6,313 nucleotides of DNA from Klenkia sp. (lineage in GTDB: Bacteria; Actinomycetota; Actinomycetes; Mycobacteriales; Geodermatophilaceae): the NCBI GenBank assembly GCA_025966215.1, contig JAOPVM010000352.1, positions 1 to 6,313 on the forward strand, read 5' to 3'. The notes beneath the pieces were generated by a model. It saw only the letters and a list, made by a program, of their open reading frames with translations, did no database searches and was not told the origin of the DNA. Position numbers and translations under genes: made by a program. Below are positions 1-6,313 of the stretch, in pieces (the stretch's first letter is position 1; the number at the start of each line of letters is the position of its first letter).

Positions 1-292
1 GTCCGGCGGGCAGCGGCAGCGGGTGGGCCTGGCGCGGGCCCTGCTGCGCGACCCCGCGGTGCTGGTGCTGCACGACCCGACCACCGCCGTCGACGCGGTC
101 ACCGAGGAGACCATCGCCGAGGGGCTCACGCGGGTGCGCCGGACCCGGACCACCGTGCTGGTGACCAGCAGCCCGGCCCTGCTGGGCCGCTGTGACCAGG
201 TGGTCGTGCTGGCCGGGGGCCGGGTCCGGGCCCGGGGCACGCACGCCGAGCTGACCGTCGACGCCGACTACGCCGCCGCGGTGCTGCGGTGA
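1..292 (+). CDS. ABC exporter half-transporter, C-terminal end of ATP-binding domain (5' partial)
   Basis: This is the last 96 residues of an ABC transporter nucleotide-binding domain; the membrane domain and Walker A lie before the window. The reading frame begins with a canonical signature motif, SGGQRQR (bases 2-22). The Walker B region follows as [12 protein letters not shown]. Here His (71-73) takes the place of the magnesium-binding Asp, and Asp (74-76) sits where the catalytic Glu is expected. The switch histidine is also missing: [10 protein letters not shown] has Ser (167-169) where VAHR is usual. The end of the domain ([20 protein letters not shown]) is normal. Its stop overlaps the GTG start of the next gene, so the two are almost certainly one operon and one heterodimeric exporter. 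The sequence pattern suggests this half supplies a good signature motif but has a non-catalytic Walker site of its own. Substrate is unknown; drug, peptide or lipid export are all possible. Confidence 0.93.
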   Translation, partial: SGGQRQRVGLARALLRDPAVLVLHDPTTAVDAVTEETIAEGLTRVRRTRTTVLVTSSPALLGRCDQVVVLAGGRVRARGTHAELTVDADYAAAVLR

Positions 293-2013
293 GCAGCGTC
301 CCGGGCGGCACCACCGACCAGCTGTTGCCGATCGCCACCGGCCGGCGCGCGGCGCAGGTCGTGGGCGGCCACCTGCGCGAGCGACCCCTGGCCGGCGCGC
401 TCACCGCGCTCACCGCGGTGGCCGCCTCCGCGGCGGGGCTGATCGCCCCCTGGGTGCTGGGCCGGCTGGTGGACGCCGTGGGGGGCGGCGGGTCGGTCTG
501 GCCCTACGTCGGCGGGCTGCTGGCCGCCGCCGTGCTGGTCGCCGTCCTCACCGGGCTCTCGGCACTGCTCATCGCCCGGCTCGGGGAGACCGTGCTGGCC
601 CGGCTGCGCGAGGCCGTGGTCGACCGTGCGCTGCACCTGTCCTCGGCGACCCTGGACCGGGTGCGCGGCGGGGACCTGCTGTCCCGGGTCGGGGACGACG
701 TGGCGAAGGTGGCCGACTCGGTCACCAGCGGGCTGCCCCAGGTCGCCGGCGCAGGTCTCACCGTGCTGCTGACCGTGGTCGGACTGGGGGCGCTGGACGG
801 GCGGCTGGCCCTGGCCGGGCTGGTGGCCATCCCGCTCTACGTCCTCGCGCTGCGCTGGTACCTCCCGCGCTCGGCCCCCCGCTACGCCGCCGAACGGGTC
901 GCGATGGGCGAGCGGTCCCAGGCGCTGGTCAGCTCGGTGCAGGCCGCCGACACCGTGCACGCCTACGCCGACGAGCAGCGGCACCGCGCGGTGGTCACCG
1001 ACCGCTCCGAGCGGGCCCGGGACATCGCGGTCGGGGTGTTCGGGCTGTTCACCGACTTCGGCTGGCGGATGAACCGGGCGGAGTACGTGGGCCTGGCCGC
1101 CGTGCTCGGGGTGGGGTTCGTGCTGGTGCGCGGCGGGGACCTGACCGTCGGTGCGGTGACCACCGCGGCACTGCTGTTCCACCGGCTCTTCGGTCCGCTC
1201 GGGCTGCTGCTGTTCAGCTTCGACGACGTGCAGTCGGCCGGGGCGAGCCTGGTGCGGATGGTGGGCGTCGCGGACCTGCCCGCCGTCCCGGACCGCGAGC
1301 CCGCGCGCACCCCGCACCGGCCGGCGGTGCAGTTGCGCGGGGTGTCGCACGCCTACGGCGACGGCCCGCCGGTGCTCATCGACGTCGACCTGCAGCTGGC
1401 GCCCGGGGAGCGGGTGGCGCTGGTGGGAGCGTCGGGGGCCGGCAAGACCACGCTGGCCGGGGTGCTCGCCGGTGGACTCACCCCGCGGACCGGAACGGTG
1501 CTGCTCGACGGCGCCCCGGCCGACCTGCGCGCCCACGTGGGGCTGGTCAGCCAGGAGGTGCACGTCTTCGCCGGCACGCTGGCCGACGACGTCCGGCTGG
1601 CCCGGCCCGGGGCCACCGACGCCGAGGTGCGGGCGGCACTGACCGTCGTCGGCGCGGACTGGGCGGACCTGGGGGCCCTCGTGGGCGAGGGCGGCCGCGA
1701 GCTCACCGCCCCGCAGGCCCAGCAGTTGGCGCTGGCCCGCCTGGTGCTCGCCGACCCCCCGGTCGCGGTGCTCGACGAGGCCACCGCCGAGGCCGGCAGC
1801 GCCGGCGCCCGGGACCTGGAGGAGGCCGCGCTGGCGGCCACCGCGGGCCGGACGACGCTGGTGGTCGCCCACCGGCTCACCCAGGCCGCCCGGGCCGACC
1901 GGGTCGTGGTGCTCGAGGCCGGCCGGGTCGTCGAGGAGGGCACGCACGCCGCACTGGTCGCCGCCGGCGGGCGCTACGCCGGGCTGTGGTCGGCCTGGAC
2001 CGCGCGCGGCTGA
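289..2013 (+). CDS. ABC exporter half-transporter, fused membrane and ATP-binding domains
   Basis: A complete 574-residue half-transporter in the usual size range. The N-terminal two thirds is a type-1 exporter membrane domain with about six hydrophobic segments (roughly 37-57, 73-97, 153-172, 174-192, 265-281 and 286-306). The ATP-binding domain starts near residue 340. It has Walker [10 protein letters not shown] at 380-388, Q-loop Gln422, Walker B VAVLDE with Asp496 and Glu497, and switch His528 in VVAHR. The signature motif is degenerate: LTAPQ at 472-476 instead of LSGGQ. The D-loop is also altered, AEAGS in place of the usual SALD. The GTG start at 289 overlaps the previous stop as GTGA and has no clear Shine-Dalgarno sequence, so it is probably translated by coupling. 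It should pair with the upstream half as a membrane heterodimer that uses ATP to export an unidentified compound. Its stop lies 7 bases from the convergent phosphatase gene. Confidence 0.96.
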   Translation: MSSVPGGTTDQLLPIATGRRAAQVVGGHLRERPLAGALTALTAVAASAAGLIAPWVLGRLVDAVGGGGSVWPYVGGLLAAAVLVAVLTGLSALLIARLGETVLARLREAVVDRALHLSSATLDRVRGGDLLSRVGDDVAKVADSVTSGLPQVAGAGLTVLLTVVGLGALDGRLALAGLVAIPLYVLALRWYLPRSAPRYAAERVAMGERSQALVSSVQAADTVHAYADEQRHRAVVTDRSERARDIAVGVFGLFTDFGWRMNRAEYVGLAAVLGVGFVLVRGGDLTVGAVTTAALLFHRLFGPLGLLLFSFDDVQSAGASLVRMVGVADLPAVPDREPARTPHRPAVQLRGVSHAYGDGPPVLIDVDLQLAPGERVALVGASGAGKTTLAGVLAGGLTPRTGTVLLDGAPADLRAHVGLVSQEVHVFAGTLADDVRLARPGATDAEVRAALTVVGADWADLGALVGEGGRELTAPQAQQLALARLVLADPPVAVLDEATAEAGSAGARDLEEAALAATAGRTTLVVAHRLTQAARADRVVVLEAGRVVEEGTHAALVAAGGRYAGLWSAWTARG

Positions 2014-2027
2014 GACCGGGTCAGGCC
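1992..2027. terminator. Candidate hairpin spanning the convergent stop codons
   Basis: GGCCT (1992-1996) pairs with AGGCC (2023-2027), and GACC (1998-2001) pairs with GGTC (2019-2022), giving a nine-pair stem with one bulged G (1997) and a 17-base loop. It covers both stop codons (2011-2013 on plus, 2021-2023 on minus) and the 7-base gap between them. There is no T-tract on either side, so it is at best a U-less terminator. In DNA this rich in G and C such a stem can arise by chance. Confidence 0.3.
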
Positions 2028-3790
2028 AGGACGCGGACGGCGAGCACGGCGATGTCGTCGTCCCGGGCCGGGCCGGTGAGGCTGGTCAGCACGTCCTCGA
2101 GCAGCTCGTCCACCGGGCGGTCCTGCTGGCCGGCCAGGGCCCGGGCGAGGTCGCCGGTGCCCACGTCGAGGTCGCGGTCGCGGTGCTCGACGAGGCCGTC
2201 GGTGTAGAGCACCAGGGTGCTGCCGACCGGCAGGTCACGGGCGTGGTCGTGCCGCGGCCGGGTCGGGTCGACGCCGATCAGCACGTCGGGCGGGGTGGCC
2301 AGCAGCTCGACGGCACCGTCGGGGCGCACCAGCAGCGGCGGCGGGTGCCCGGCGTTGGACCAGGTGACCCGGACGCCGGCGGCCATCCGCTCGACCCGGG
2401 CCAGGAGCAGGGTGGCCAGGGTGTCCAGGTCCAGGCCGGCAGCGGCCCGGTCGACCCGGTGCACCGACTGGGAGGGCACCTCGGACCGGTCGAAGGCGAA
2501 CCCGCGCAGCAGCGTGCGGAGCTGGCCCATCGAGGCCGCCGCGGCGGTGTCGTGCCCGGTCACGTCGCCGATGGCCAGCACGGTGGTGCCGTCGGGGGTG
2601 GTGAAGGCGTCGTACCAGTCGCCGCCGACCTGGTCCTGGGCGTGCGAGGGCAGGTAGCGGGCGGCCACGGCCAGCCGGTCGGGTGCGGGCAGCTCGGTCA
2701 GCATGGCCCGCTGCAGCGTCTCGGCGACCCCGCGCCGCTCGGCGAGCAGCAGCGCCCGCTGCAGCGCCTGGGCCACGTAGCGGGCCAGCGCCCGGATCAC
2801 CAGCCGACCGGCGGGGGTGACGTCGCGGCGGGTGGTCCACACCAGGCTGAGCACCGCCCGCTCCTGGCCGACCAGGTCCAGCGGCAGGTGCAGGTTGGCC
2901 TCGAACGGGGCCACGTCCCCGGTCAGCTCGGGGATGGCGGCGCGGGTGCTCGCCGCGTCGGGGAACCAGCGTTCCCGGCCGTCCAGCGCGGTGAGCGTGG
3001 CCGGGTGCGGCTCGTCCTGGGGGCGCGGTCGCCAGCTGCCCGTGCCGGGCCGTCCGTCGGGGGTGACCGGCACCAGGTCCCGGCGATGCCCCTCCTGCAG
3101 GGAGACCACGGCCCGGTCCACCCCGAGTCGGCGGGTGGCCAGCTGGGCGACCGTGGAGGCGACGTCGGCGACGGTCTCGGTGCGGTTCAGCGTCTCCGAC
3201 AGCGCCAGCAGCAGCCGGGACTGCCGGCCGGAGTCGGCCTCGGCGTCCGCGGCGGCGTCGGCCCGCAGCTGCAGGGTGCGCAGCCGCAGCTCCGACGAGC
3301 AGGCCGACGCCAGGTCGGCCAGGCTGCCCAGGTCGTCGGGGGTCCAGGTGCGGGTCTGGGTGTCGATCGCGCACAGCGCCCCGATCACCCGGCCCTCGGC
3401 GTCGACCAGCGGGTGCCCGGCGTAGGCGATGAGCCCCAGACCGGGGATGGCCAGGCTGTCGCGCAGCAGCGGGTGCTCGCGGGCGTCGTCGACGGCCATC
3501 GGGCCCGCGGTGGTCACCACGTGCTGGCACAGCGACCAGGAGATCGGCATCGAGCGTTCGGTGGCGAAGGGCTCGGGCAGCCCGACCGCCCCGGGGAACA
3601 CCTGCCGGTCGGCGTCGACCAGGCTGACCAGCGAGATCGGCACCCGGAGCTGACGGGCCGCGAGCCGGGCGAACCGCTCGAAGGCCTCGTCGGTGCGGGC
3701 CGGCAGCGGGGTGGCGACCGGCAGCGGCAGCGGCAGCCGGAGGGGCTGGGTCAGCTCGCCGCTGTCGGTGCCCTGACGGGAGATCGTCAC
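2021..3790 (-). CDS. GAF-GAF-SpoIIE (PP2C-type) serine/threonine phosphatase, RsbU-like
   Basis: A complete 589-residue cytoplasmic signalling protein with no membrane segment or signal peptide. The first GAF domain covers about 30-170, with the typical strands ISLVSLVDADRQVF and VIGALCAID. A helical, probably coiled linker (about 165-195) leads to a second, more divergent GAF domain at about 188-350. The SpoIIE/PP2C catalytic domain runs from about 369 to the end. Its metal-binding motifs look intact: GGDWYDAF (Asp391), IGDVTGHD (Asp409), LVLYTDGL (Asp531) and RDDDIAVL (Asp578, Asp579). Proteins of this design dephosphorylate anti-sigma-factor antagonists in partner-switching stress pathways. 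Neither an antagonist nor an anti-sigma kinase is visible here, so the target is unknown, and so is the ligand sensed by the GAF domains. The GTG start at 3790 overlaps the stop of the small upstream frame (GTGA) and lacks a recognisable ribosome binding site of its own, suggesting coupled translation. Confidence 0.95.
   Translation of the reverse strand: MTISRQGTDSGELTQPLRLPLPLPVATPLPARTDEAFERFARLAARQLRVPISLVSLVDADRQVFPGAVGLPEPFATERSMPISWSLCQHVVTTAGPMAVDDAREHPLLRDSLAIPGLGLIAYAGHPLVDAEGRVIGALCAIDTQTRTWTPDDLGSLADLASACSSELRLRTLQLRADAAADAEADSGRQSRLLLALSETLNRTETVADVASTVAQLATRRLGVDRAVVSLQEGHRRDLVPVTPDGRPGTGSWRPRPQDEPHPATLTALDGRERWFPDAASTRAAIPELTGDVAPFEANLHLPLDLVGQERAVLSLVWTTRRDVTPAGRLVIRALARYVAQALQRALLLAERRGVAETLQRAMLTELPAPDRLAVAARYLPSHAQDQVGGDWYDAFTTPDGTTVLAIGDVTGHDTAAAASMGQLRTLLRGFAFDRSEVPSQSVHRVDRAAAGLDLDTLATLLLARVERMAAGVRVTWSNAGHPPPLLVRPDGAVELLATPPDVLIGVDPTRPRHDHARDLPVGSTLVLYTDGLVEHRDRDLDVGTGDLARALAGQQDRPVDELLEDVLTSLTGPARDDDIAVLAVRVLA
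3720..3737. repeat. Three tandem GGCAGC hexamers inside the phosphatase gene
   Basis: Three perfect copies of the hexamer lie end to end and are read on the minus strand as the Leu-Pro run LPLPLP at about residues 19-24. This is ahead of the first GAF domain, in a proline-rich and probably disordered N-terminal tail. Copy-number change would keep the frame. Confidence 0.7.
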
Positions 3791-3999
3791 CCGGGCAGCG
3801 CCGCCAGCACGGCCTGGACGCGGCGCTCCGGCGTGGCGGCGGGCCTCGCCACGGCCGGCGGTTCGACGGTGCGCGGTGCGGTGTCCAGCCCGCCGGCAGC
3901 GGCCCGGTGTCCGGCGCCGAGGGCAGCGACGACGTCGTCGGGGACCGGCAGACCGGTGGCGTCCTGCCGAGCCGCGAGGACGGTCGTCCGGAACTCCAT
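3787..3999 (-). pseudogene. Internally collapsed DUF1905/YdeI-type gene (70 codons, still open)
   Basis: This 70-codon frame starts at an ATG (3999-3997) with a good Shine-Dalgarno sequence. It opens with MEFRTTVLAARQDATGLPVP and continues DDVVAALGAG (residues 21-30), which I recognise as the start of DUF1905 proteins. Those are normally about 140-150 residues and continue with KRP-type strands such as a VTVNGHTYR segment. Here residue 30 is followed at once by HRAAAG (31-36), resembling the later ENRAAAG motif. Next comes LDTAPRTVEPPA (38-49), resembling the LDTEPREVEVPAD segment, and then TPERRVQAVLAALPG (56-70), resembling the family C-terminus. About half the protein, including the central strands and the conserved Tyr-Ser-His-Arg region, is therefore missing in several blocks, yet the frame stays open. 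Its TGA overlaps the phosphatase GTG. It is either a decayed remnant or a miniature protein. The family match is from memory and the function of DUF1905 is itself not well defined. Confidence 0.68.
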
Positions 4000-4006
4000 G
4001 GGCCCA

Positions 4007-4010
4007 TCCT
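4007..4010 (-). promoter_or_regulatory. Ribosome binding site of the collapsed DUF1905-like frame
   Basis: Reading the minus strand, AGGA is followed by seven bases and then the ATG at 3999. This is well placed and supports that start. It is the only clear Shine-Dalgarno sequence ahead of the DUF1905-like frame and phosphatase pair. Confidence 0.5.
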
Positions 4011-4028
4011 GCCCGACGTGGCCACCCC

Positions 4029-4072
4029 CCGGGCGGGGCTGCGGCACCCGGTGGGTCCCCGGCCCCGCCCGG
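4029..4072 (-). terminator. GC-rich hairpin after the [2Fe-2S] subunit gene, candidate terminator
   Basis: CCGGGCGGGGC (4029-4039) and GCCCCGCCCGG (4062-4072) are a perfect 11-base inverted repeat with a 22-base loop. It lies 4 bases past the stop of the small molybdoenzyme subunit and before the next start at 3999, where a terminator or attenuator would be expected. No U-tract follows on the minus strand. It could instead be a processing or mRNA-stabilising hairpin that lets part of the transcript continue into the phosphatase gene. Confidence 0.5.
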
Positions 4073-4078
4073 TGGGTC
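4047..4078. repeat. 11-base direct repeat overlapping the hairpin
   Basis: CCCGGTGGGTC occurs at 4047-4057 and again at 4068-4078, a spacing of 21 bases (two helical turns). The second copy overlaps the right arm of the hairpin and the stop codon of the [2Fe-2S] subunit gene. It may be a slipped duplication or a paired protein-binding site; nothing in the sequence decides between these. Confidence 0.55.
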
Positions 4079-4547
4079 ACATCCGGGCGGCCGCTGCCTT
4101 GATCGCCTCCCGGATGCGGACGTAGGACCCGCACCGGCAGACGTTCTCGATCGCGTCGATGTCGGCGTCGGTCGGGTTCGACGTCCGCTTCAGCAGCGCG
4201 ACCGCGGCCATGATCTGGCCGGGCTGGCAGTAGCCGCACTGGGCGACGTCCTGCTCCAGCCAGGCCTCCTGCACCGGGTGCAGCTGGTCCGGGTCGTCGG
4301 AGAACGTCCCGGCCAGGCCCTCGATCGTGGTCACCTCGCGGCCGGCCACGTCGGCGGTGGGGGTGACGCACGGGTTGATCGCCTCGCCGTCGAGGTGGCT
4401 GGTGCAGGCCTTGCAGACGTCGATCCCGCAGCCGTACTTCGGTCCGGTGACCCCGAGCTTGTCCCGCAGCGCCCACAGCAGCGGCAGGTCGGCCGGGGCG
4501 TCGACGGTGACCGTCTCGCCGTTGAGCTGGAAGGTGTAGGTGGGCAT
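4077..4547 (-). CDS. Small [2Fe-2S] subunit of a molybdenum hydroxylase (IorA-like)
   Basis: A complete 156-residue protein, the normal length for the small subunit of two-component molybdenum hydroxylases such as isoquinoline 1-oxidoreductase. The N-terminal plant-ferredoxin-like domain (about 1-75) has cluster ligands Cys40, Cys45, Cys48 and Cys60 in [10 protein letters not shown] and INPC. The C-terminal four-helix domain has the second cluster: Cys104 and Cys107 in QCGYCQPGQ, and Cys137 and Cys139 in VCRCGSY. Gln103 sits where the family contacts the molybdopterin. It passes electrons from the molybdenum site in the large subunit to an external acceptor. The CKAC form replaces the more common CGAC; together with the CTSHLDG that follows, it marks a subfamily I believe exists in other bacteria. 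The ATG at 4547 is chosen because an AGGAG precedes it and the protein begins with the family's first strand. It follows the large-subunit gene by 17 bases, so the two are one operon. Confidence 0.96.
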   Translation of the reverse strand: MPTYTFQLNGETVTVDAPADLPLLWALRDKLGVTGPKYGCGIDVCKACTSHLDGEAINPCVTPTADVAGREVTTIEGLAGTFSDDPDQLHPVQEAWLEQDVAQCGYCQPGQIMAAVALLKRTSNPTDADIDAIENVCRCGSYVRIREAIKAAAARM

Positions 4548-4556
4548 CTCGATCGT

Positions 4557-4561
4557 CTCCT
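4557..4561 (-). promoter_or_regulatory. Ribosome binding site of the [2Fe-2S] subunit gene
   Basis: AGGAG on the minus strand, nine bases ahead of the ATG at 4547 and inside the 17-base gap after the large-subunit stop. It fixes the start of the small subunit and rejects any longer version of that frame. Confidence 0.75.
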
Positions 4562-4564
4562 GGC

Positions 4565-6313
4565 TCAGCGGGGGAAGGGGTCGAAGTCGACCGGGAAGTT
4601 GACCGGGAAGCTGCGCGGCCTGGTGCCCGTGGCCCGGGCGTAGGCGTTCGCGATCGCGCCCACGGCCGCCGGTACACCGAGCTCTCCGGCGCCCCCCGGC
4701 TCGCCGTCGGCCGGCATCACGAACACCTGTGTCCGCAGCGGGCTGTCGGCCTGCCGGGTGTAGTGGAACTGCGAGTAGCTGCCCTCCAGCGGCAGGCCGG
4801 CGTCGATGTGCAGTCCGGCCCGGAACGTCGTCCCGATCGCGTCGGTGAGCCCGCCCAGCAGCTGGGACTCCAGGCCCCGCGGGTTGATCGGGCGCCCGAC
4901 GTCGGCGGCGATGGTGGCCCGGGTGACCCGGGGGTTGCCCGGGTCGCGGGCGTCCACCTCGACCAGGCAGGCGGTGCACGACTTGTACTCGGCGTGGAAG
5001 GCGATGCCCTGCGCGGTGCCCCGCGGCATCGACCGGCCCCACTCGCCCTCGGTGGCCACCTTGTCCAGCACCGCCCGGTAGCGGTCCTGCTTGAGGAACT
5101 CCCGGCGGAACGCGACCGGGTCCTTGCCCGTCTTCGCCGCGATCTCGTCGACCACGATCTCCTCGGCGCCCCGGGTGTTGGCCGAGTACACCGAGCGCCA
5201 CGACCCGGTGTGCATCTGCAGCGGCACCTCGGTGAGCAGCTGCGTGGTCGCCCCGAAGTCGTAGGGCGAGTGGATCGTGGTCAGGAAGATCGTCTGGGCG
5301 AAGCTGGCGTTGCCGCCCACCGGCAGGCTGGCGGCGACGGCGGTGAGGATCTCGCCCAGGCCGTGCCTGGTGTCGGTCTCCACGCTGGCCACCCGGTGCT
5401 CGAAGGTGAGCACCTGGCCGGCGGCCACGGTGGCCCGCACCCGGTGGAAGCTCGCCGCGCGCGCCCGACCGTGCCGCATGTCGTCGATCCGGCTCCACAG
5501 CAGCTTCACCGGCCTGCCCGCGGCCTTCGAGATGCGCGCGGCCTCCAGTGCGGCGTCGAAGAACAGCCGGCGGCCGAAGGACCCGCCGCCCTGCGTGACG
5601 TGCACCGTGACCGCGGACTGCGGCAGTCCGAGGTCGGCGGCGATCGTCTGCTGGGCCACGATCGGGGACTTCAACCCCGACCAGATCTCGGCCCGGCCGT
5701 CCCGCACGTCGGCGATAGCCGAGTTGGTCTCCATCGGCGCGTGGCTGACGGTGGCGAAGTCGAACTCGGCGTCCACCGTGGTGGTCAGCAGCGGGGGGAC
5801 GGCGAAGGGCAGCGCCGCACCGCGCAGCTTCTGCTTGATCGTGGCGTCGTTCTCCCCGTCCACGGTGCCCGGACCCCAGGTGACCTGCAGGGCCTCCTTG
5901 CCGTCCAGCGCCTGCCCGAACGTCTCGGCCAGCACCGCGACGCCGGTGGGGATCGTGACGACGTCGACCACGCCGGGCATCGCCTTGACCGCGGCCAGGT
6001 TCTGCACCGAGCGCACGGTGCCGTTGATCGTCGGCGGGCGACGGACCATCGTGGGCGACGCACCCGGCACGACGTCGAGGTCGAGGGTGTAGTCCAGCTG
6101 GCCGGTGACCATCCTGCGGGCGTCCACCCGGTTGGTCGGGGTGCCGACGACCGTCGCGGCCGAGGCGGGCTTCGGGCTGGCCAGCACGACCGACAGGGTC
6201 GGGCTGGCGGCGGCGGCGGACAGCTCGCCGTAGGTCGCCGTCCGCCCGCCGGGGCCGGAGACCACGCCGCCGGTGACGGTGACCGCGCCCGGGGTGGTGC
6301 CCCAGCGGGCCGC
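4565..6313 (-). CDS. Large molybdopterin-binding subunit of a molybdenum hydroxylase (IorB-like), 5' partial
   Basis: The C-terminal 582 residues of a protein that is normally about 700-760 residues; the frame runs unbroken off the right edge, so the true start and any twin-arginine signal are not visible. The GTG at 6265 is internal, because the sequence before it ([18 protein letters not shown]) still fits the family. Cofactor-binding motif GGGSFGRR is at 5567-5590. The stretch [10 protein letters not shown] through [14 protein letters not shown], followed by EEIVVDEIA, is the typical core. Near the C-terminus, [11 protein letters not shown] carries the catalytic Glu (4682-4684) that activates the molybdenum-bound water in this family. 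The enzyme hydroxylates an aldehyde or N-heteroaromatic compound using water as oxygen source; the substrate cannot be read from the sequence. It has no FAD domain, so electrons leave through the adjacent [2Fe-2S] subunit. Relatives are often exported to the outside of the membrane and use a cytochrome as acceptor, but neither is visible here. Confidence 0.95.
   Translation of the reverse strand, partial: AARWGTTPGAVTVTGGVVSGPGGRTATYGELSAAAASPTLSVVLASPKPASAATVVGTPTNRVDARRMVTGQLDYTLDLDVVPGASPTMVRRPPTINGTVRSVQNLAAVKAMPGVVDVVTIPTGVAVLAETFGQALDGKEALQVTWGPGTVDGENDATIKQKLRGAALPFAVPPLLTTTVDAEFDFATVSHAPMETNSAIADVRDGRAEIWSGLKSPIVAQQTIAADLGLPQSAVTVHVTQGGGSFGRRLFFDAALEAARISKAAGRPVKLLWSRIDDMRHGRARAASFHRVRATVAAGQVLTFEHRVASVETDTRHGLGEILTAVAASLPVGGNASFAQTIFLTTIHSPYDFGATTQLLTEVPLQMHTGSWRSVYSANTRGAEEIVVDEIAAKTGKDPVAFRREFLKQDRYRAVLDKVATEGEWGRSMPRGTAQGIAFHAEYKSCTACLVEVDARDPGNPRVTRATIAADVGRPINPRGLESQLLGGLTDAIGTTFRAGLHIDAGLPLEGSYSQFHYTRQADSPLRTQVFVMPADGEPGGAGELGVPAAVGAIANAYARATGTRPRSFPVNFPVDFDPFPR

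Noticed and set aside
268..1947. Long open frame on the minus strand, opposite the ABC transporter gene
   Set aside because: Its translation is rich in Gly, Pro, Gln, His and Arg with no domain, as expected from the complement of a GC-rich gene. The plus-strand gene has clear ABC motifs.
3270..3700. First GAF domain as a haem or bilin sensor
   Set aside because: A Cys-containing SLCQHV segment is present, but this pattern is common in GAF domains of many phosphatases and kinases and does not by itself show cofactor binding.
2235..4025. Second long minus-strand frame over the phosphatase gene
   Set aside because: Arg/Ala/Pro/Gly-rich shadow in another frame of the same gene.
2183..4102. Long plus-strand open frame of 639 codons opposite the phosphatase
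   Set aside because: Low-complexity Gly/Gln/Val/Arg composition and no recognisable motif; the minus strand carries intact GAF and SpoIIE domains across the same bases.
4000..4677. Upstream extension of the DUF1905-like frame
   Set aside because: The frame is open further upstream, but that part runs through the [2Fe-2S] subunit gene in another frame and has shadow composition. The family-like sequence begins exactly at the ATG at 3999, which has its own ribosome binding site.
4548..5498. Upstream extension of the [2Fe-2S] subunit frame
   Set aside because: The extension overlaps the large-subunit gene and has shadow composition. The ATG at 4547 has a good AGGAG and matches the family start.
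6263..6265. GTG as start of the molybdopterin-binding subunit
   Set aside because: The frame continues to the window edge with family-like sequence and no stop, and the visible protein is about 150 residues short of normal. The gene is cut by the window.
2021..6313. Phosphatase and molybdenum hydroxylase as one new functional system
   Set aside because: They share only strand and proximity. A hairpin and a remnant gene lie between them, and no other element links signalling to the enzyme.

Overview
The window is very GC-rich, with strong G/C bias at third codon positions, GTG starts and 4-bp overlapping start/stop junctions. This points to a high-GC actinobacterium. The protein style recalls Geodermatophilaceae or Streptomyces relatives, but that assignment is an inference from memory, not a search. 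The window is almost entirely coding and contains no tRNA, rRNA, CRISPR array or insertion sequence that I can recognise.

Layout. The left third (1-2013, plus strand) holds the end of one ABC exporter half-transporter and a complete second one, joined by a GTGA overlap. Their nucleotide-binding domains are degenerate in complementary ways, so the pair should form a heterodimer with one working and one non-working ATP site. The rest (2021-6313) is on the minus strand. In transcription order it carries a large molybdopterin-binding subunit of the xanthine dehydrogenase/isoquinoline 1-oxidoreductase type (cut by the window edge), its small [2Fe-2S] subunit 17 bases downstream, a 77-base gap with a GC-rich hairpin, a 70-codon reading frame that looks like a collapsed DUF1905/YdeI-type gene, and a GAF-GAF-SpoIIE phosphatase that overlaps the collapsed gene by four bases. 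The two strands meet tail to tail with only 7 bases between stop codons.

How it works together. The two ABC halves form one machine, and the two molybdenum hydroxylase subunits form one electron-transferring enzyme. The phosphatase is a separate signalling protein of the RsbU type. The window shows no partner anti-sigma factor or antagonist for it, and no functional link to the molybdoenzyme. The most unusual points are the collapsed DUF1905-like gene, which may survive as a translational leader for the phosphatase, and the reciprocal loss of ATP-site motifs in the two ABC halves. I did not find a clearly new multi-gene system.
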